Under the pieces are notes generated by a model that was not told where the DNA came from, did not search any database, and worked only from the letters and a program-made list of their open reading frames with translations. Positions 63,450 through 64,000 of a DNA stretch of 64,000 bases are shown piece by piece; positions within the stretch are counted from its first letter, which is position 1; each line of letters starts with the position of its first letter. This DNA comes from Polaribacter sp. Q13. GTDB taxonomy: Bacteria > Bacteroidota > Bacteroidia > Flavobacteriales > Flavobacteriaceae. The stretch lies in contig NZ_CP074436.1 of assembly GCF_016858305.2 (NCBI RefSeq), positions 2,748,001-2,812,000 on the forward strand, written 5' to 3'. Both the position numbers and the translations under genes were made by a program.

Positions 63450-64000
63450 TTGCAAACTAAGGAGATACTTAAAAAAGTTCGTAAAATAGAAATTAAGACA
63501 AAACGTTTGTCTAATGATATTTTTGGAGGTGAATACCATTCATCCTTCAAAGGACGTGGTATGACTTTTTCTGAAGTAAGACAATACCAATTTGGCGATG
63601 ATGTTAGAGCAATTGACTGGAATGTTACCGCCCGTTATAACGAACCTTATATAAAGGTTTTTGAGGAAGAACGCGAGTTAACCATGATGCTTTTAGTCGA
63701 TGTTTCTGGTTCTGAATTATTTGGTACATCCACACAGTTTAAAAAAGATACCGTAACAGAAATTGCTGCAACATTAGCTTTTTCTGCTACACAGAATAAC
63801 GATAAAGTAGGTTTAATTTTATTTTCTGATGATGTAGAGCTTTTTATTCCTCCTAAAAAAGGAAAAGGGCATGTTTTAAGAATTATTAGAGAACTGATAG
63901 AATTTAAACCGAAAAGTAAAAAAACCAACATTGCTGCCGCTTTAAAATTTTTATCTAGTGTGATGAAAAAAAGAGCAATTGTTTTTATGTTATCCGATTT
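63450..64000 (+). CDS. DUF58 family protein (3' end outside window)
   Basis: Visible part 183 codons. TTG start at 63450 begins LQTKEILKKVRKIEIKTKRLSND, then FKGRGMTFSEVRQYQFGDDVRAIDWNVTAR, the DUF58 motif, and the start of a VWA-like domain LLVDVSGSELFG (MIDAS-like DxSxS). It works with the preceding MoxR. Intact as far as can be seen. Confidence 0.92.
   Translation, partial: MQTKEILKKVRKIEIKTKRLSNDIFGGEYHSSFKGRGMTFSEVRQYQFGDDVRAIDWNVTARYNEPYIKVFEEERELTMMLLVDVSGSELFGTSTQFKKDTVTEIAATLAFSATQNNDKVGLILFSDDVELFIPPKKGKGHVLRIIRELIEFKPKSKKTNIAAALKFLSSVMKKRAIVFMLSD

Overview
The window looks like chromosome from a marine-type member of Flavobacteriaceae (Bacteroidetes). The evidence is AT-rich DNA, TAnnTTTG-type -7 promoter elements, many lipoproteins with short SC/AC lipoboxes, CarboxypepD_reg/TonB-dependent receptors, a SprE/PorW gliding and type IX secretion protein, a type IX sorting domain on a secreted peptidase, and an ATP synthase operon without the beta and epsilon genes. 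I saw no tRNA, rRNA, CRISPR array, prophage or intact insertion sequence.

Layout. 1-2707: end of a PPK2 polyphosphate kinase, an alpha/beta hydrolase and a KdgK-type sugar kinase. 2806-8400: a probable copper-acquisition locus. It holds a small CNGKC protein, a lipoprotein with a doubled YtkA/FixH-like fold, an OprC/NosA-type TonB receptor carrying CxxxM and HxM motifs, an MbnP-like lipoprotein and an MbnH/MauG-like di-haem lipoprotein. 8465-20792: aminopeptidase P, RhlE-type helicase, a secreted Asp-box propeller protein, an orphan ABC ATPase, an M13 peptidase and an S9 prolyl oligopeptidase, with interspersed repeats between them. 20978-26956: thioredoxin, then PadR, four tandem paralogous membrane proteins, a DUF5687 permease and an ABC ATPase. 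27078-35464: sprE, bactofilin, AtpZ-like, DUF6168-like, then atpB-E-F-H-A-G. 35573-40052: two lipoproteins, then a tight SDR / aldo-keto reductase / AlbA_2 operon. 40086-43805: YitT, then the DUF1501/DUF1800 pair. 43925-44291: a decayed dehydrogenase remnant. 44341-48242: a minus-strand block of lipoproteins, a sigma-70 factor with no standard start codon, and its membrane-anchored beta-barrel partner. 48419-50861: LuxE-like acyltransferase, MscL, a lipoprotein. 50975-53977: SulP transporter and DUF983 divergent from a Crp/Fnr regulator. 54160-55177: a sialate O-acetylesterase-like gene followed by a large branched palindrome resembling an integron attC site. 55248-64000: ThiL, type IX-secreted M1 peptidase, LpxH, a large TonB receptor, MoxR and a truncated DUF58 gene.

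How genes work together. The strongest candidate for an under-described system is 2806-8400: copper would be bound outside, imported by the receptor and received by MbnP after oxidative maturation by MbnH. No methanobactin precursor or MbnB/MbnC is visible. A second candidate is the PadR-controlled paralog array fused to an ABC exporter. Palindromic GTCAT-anchored repeats and a longer interspersed element (9891-9988 and, inverted, 16082-16161) occupy much of the non-coding DNA.
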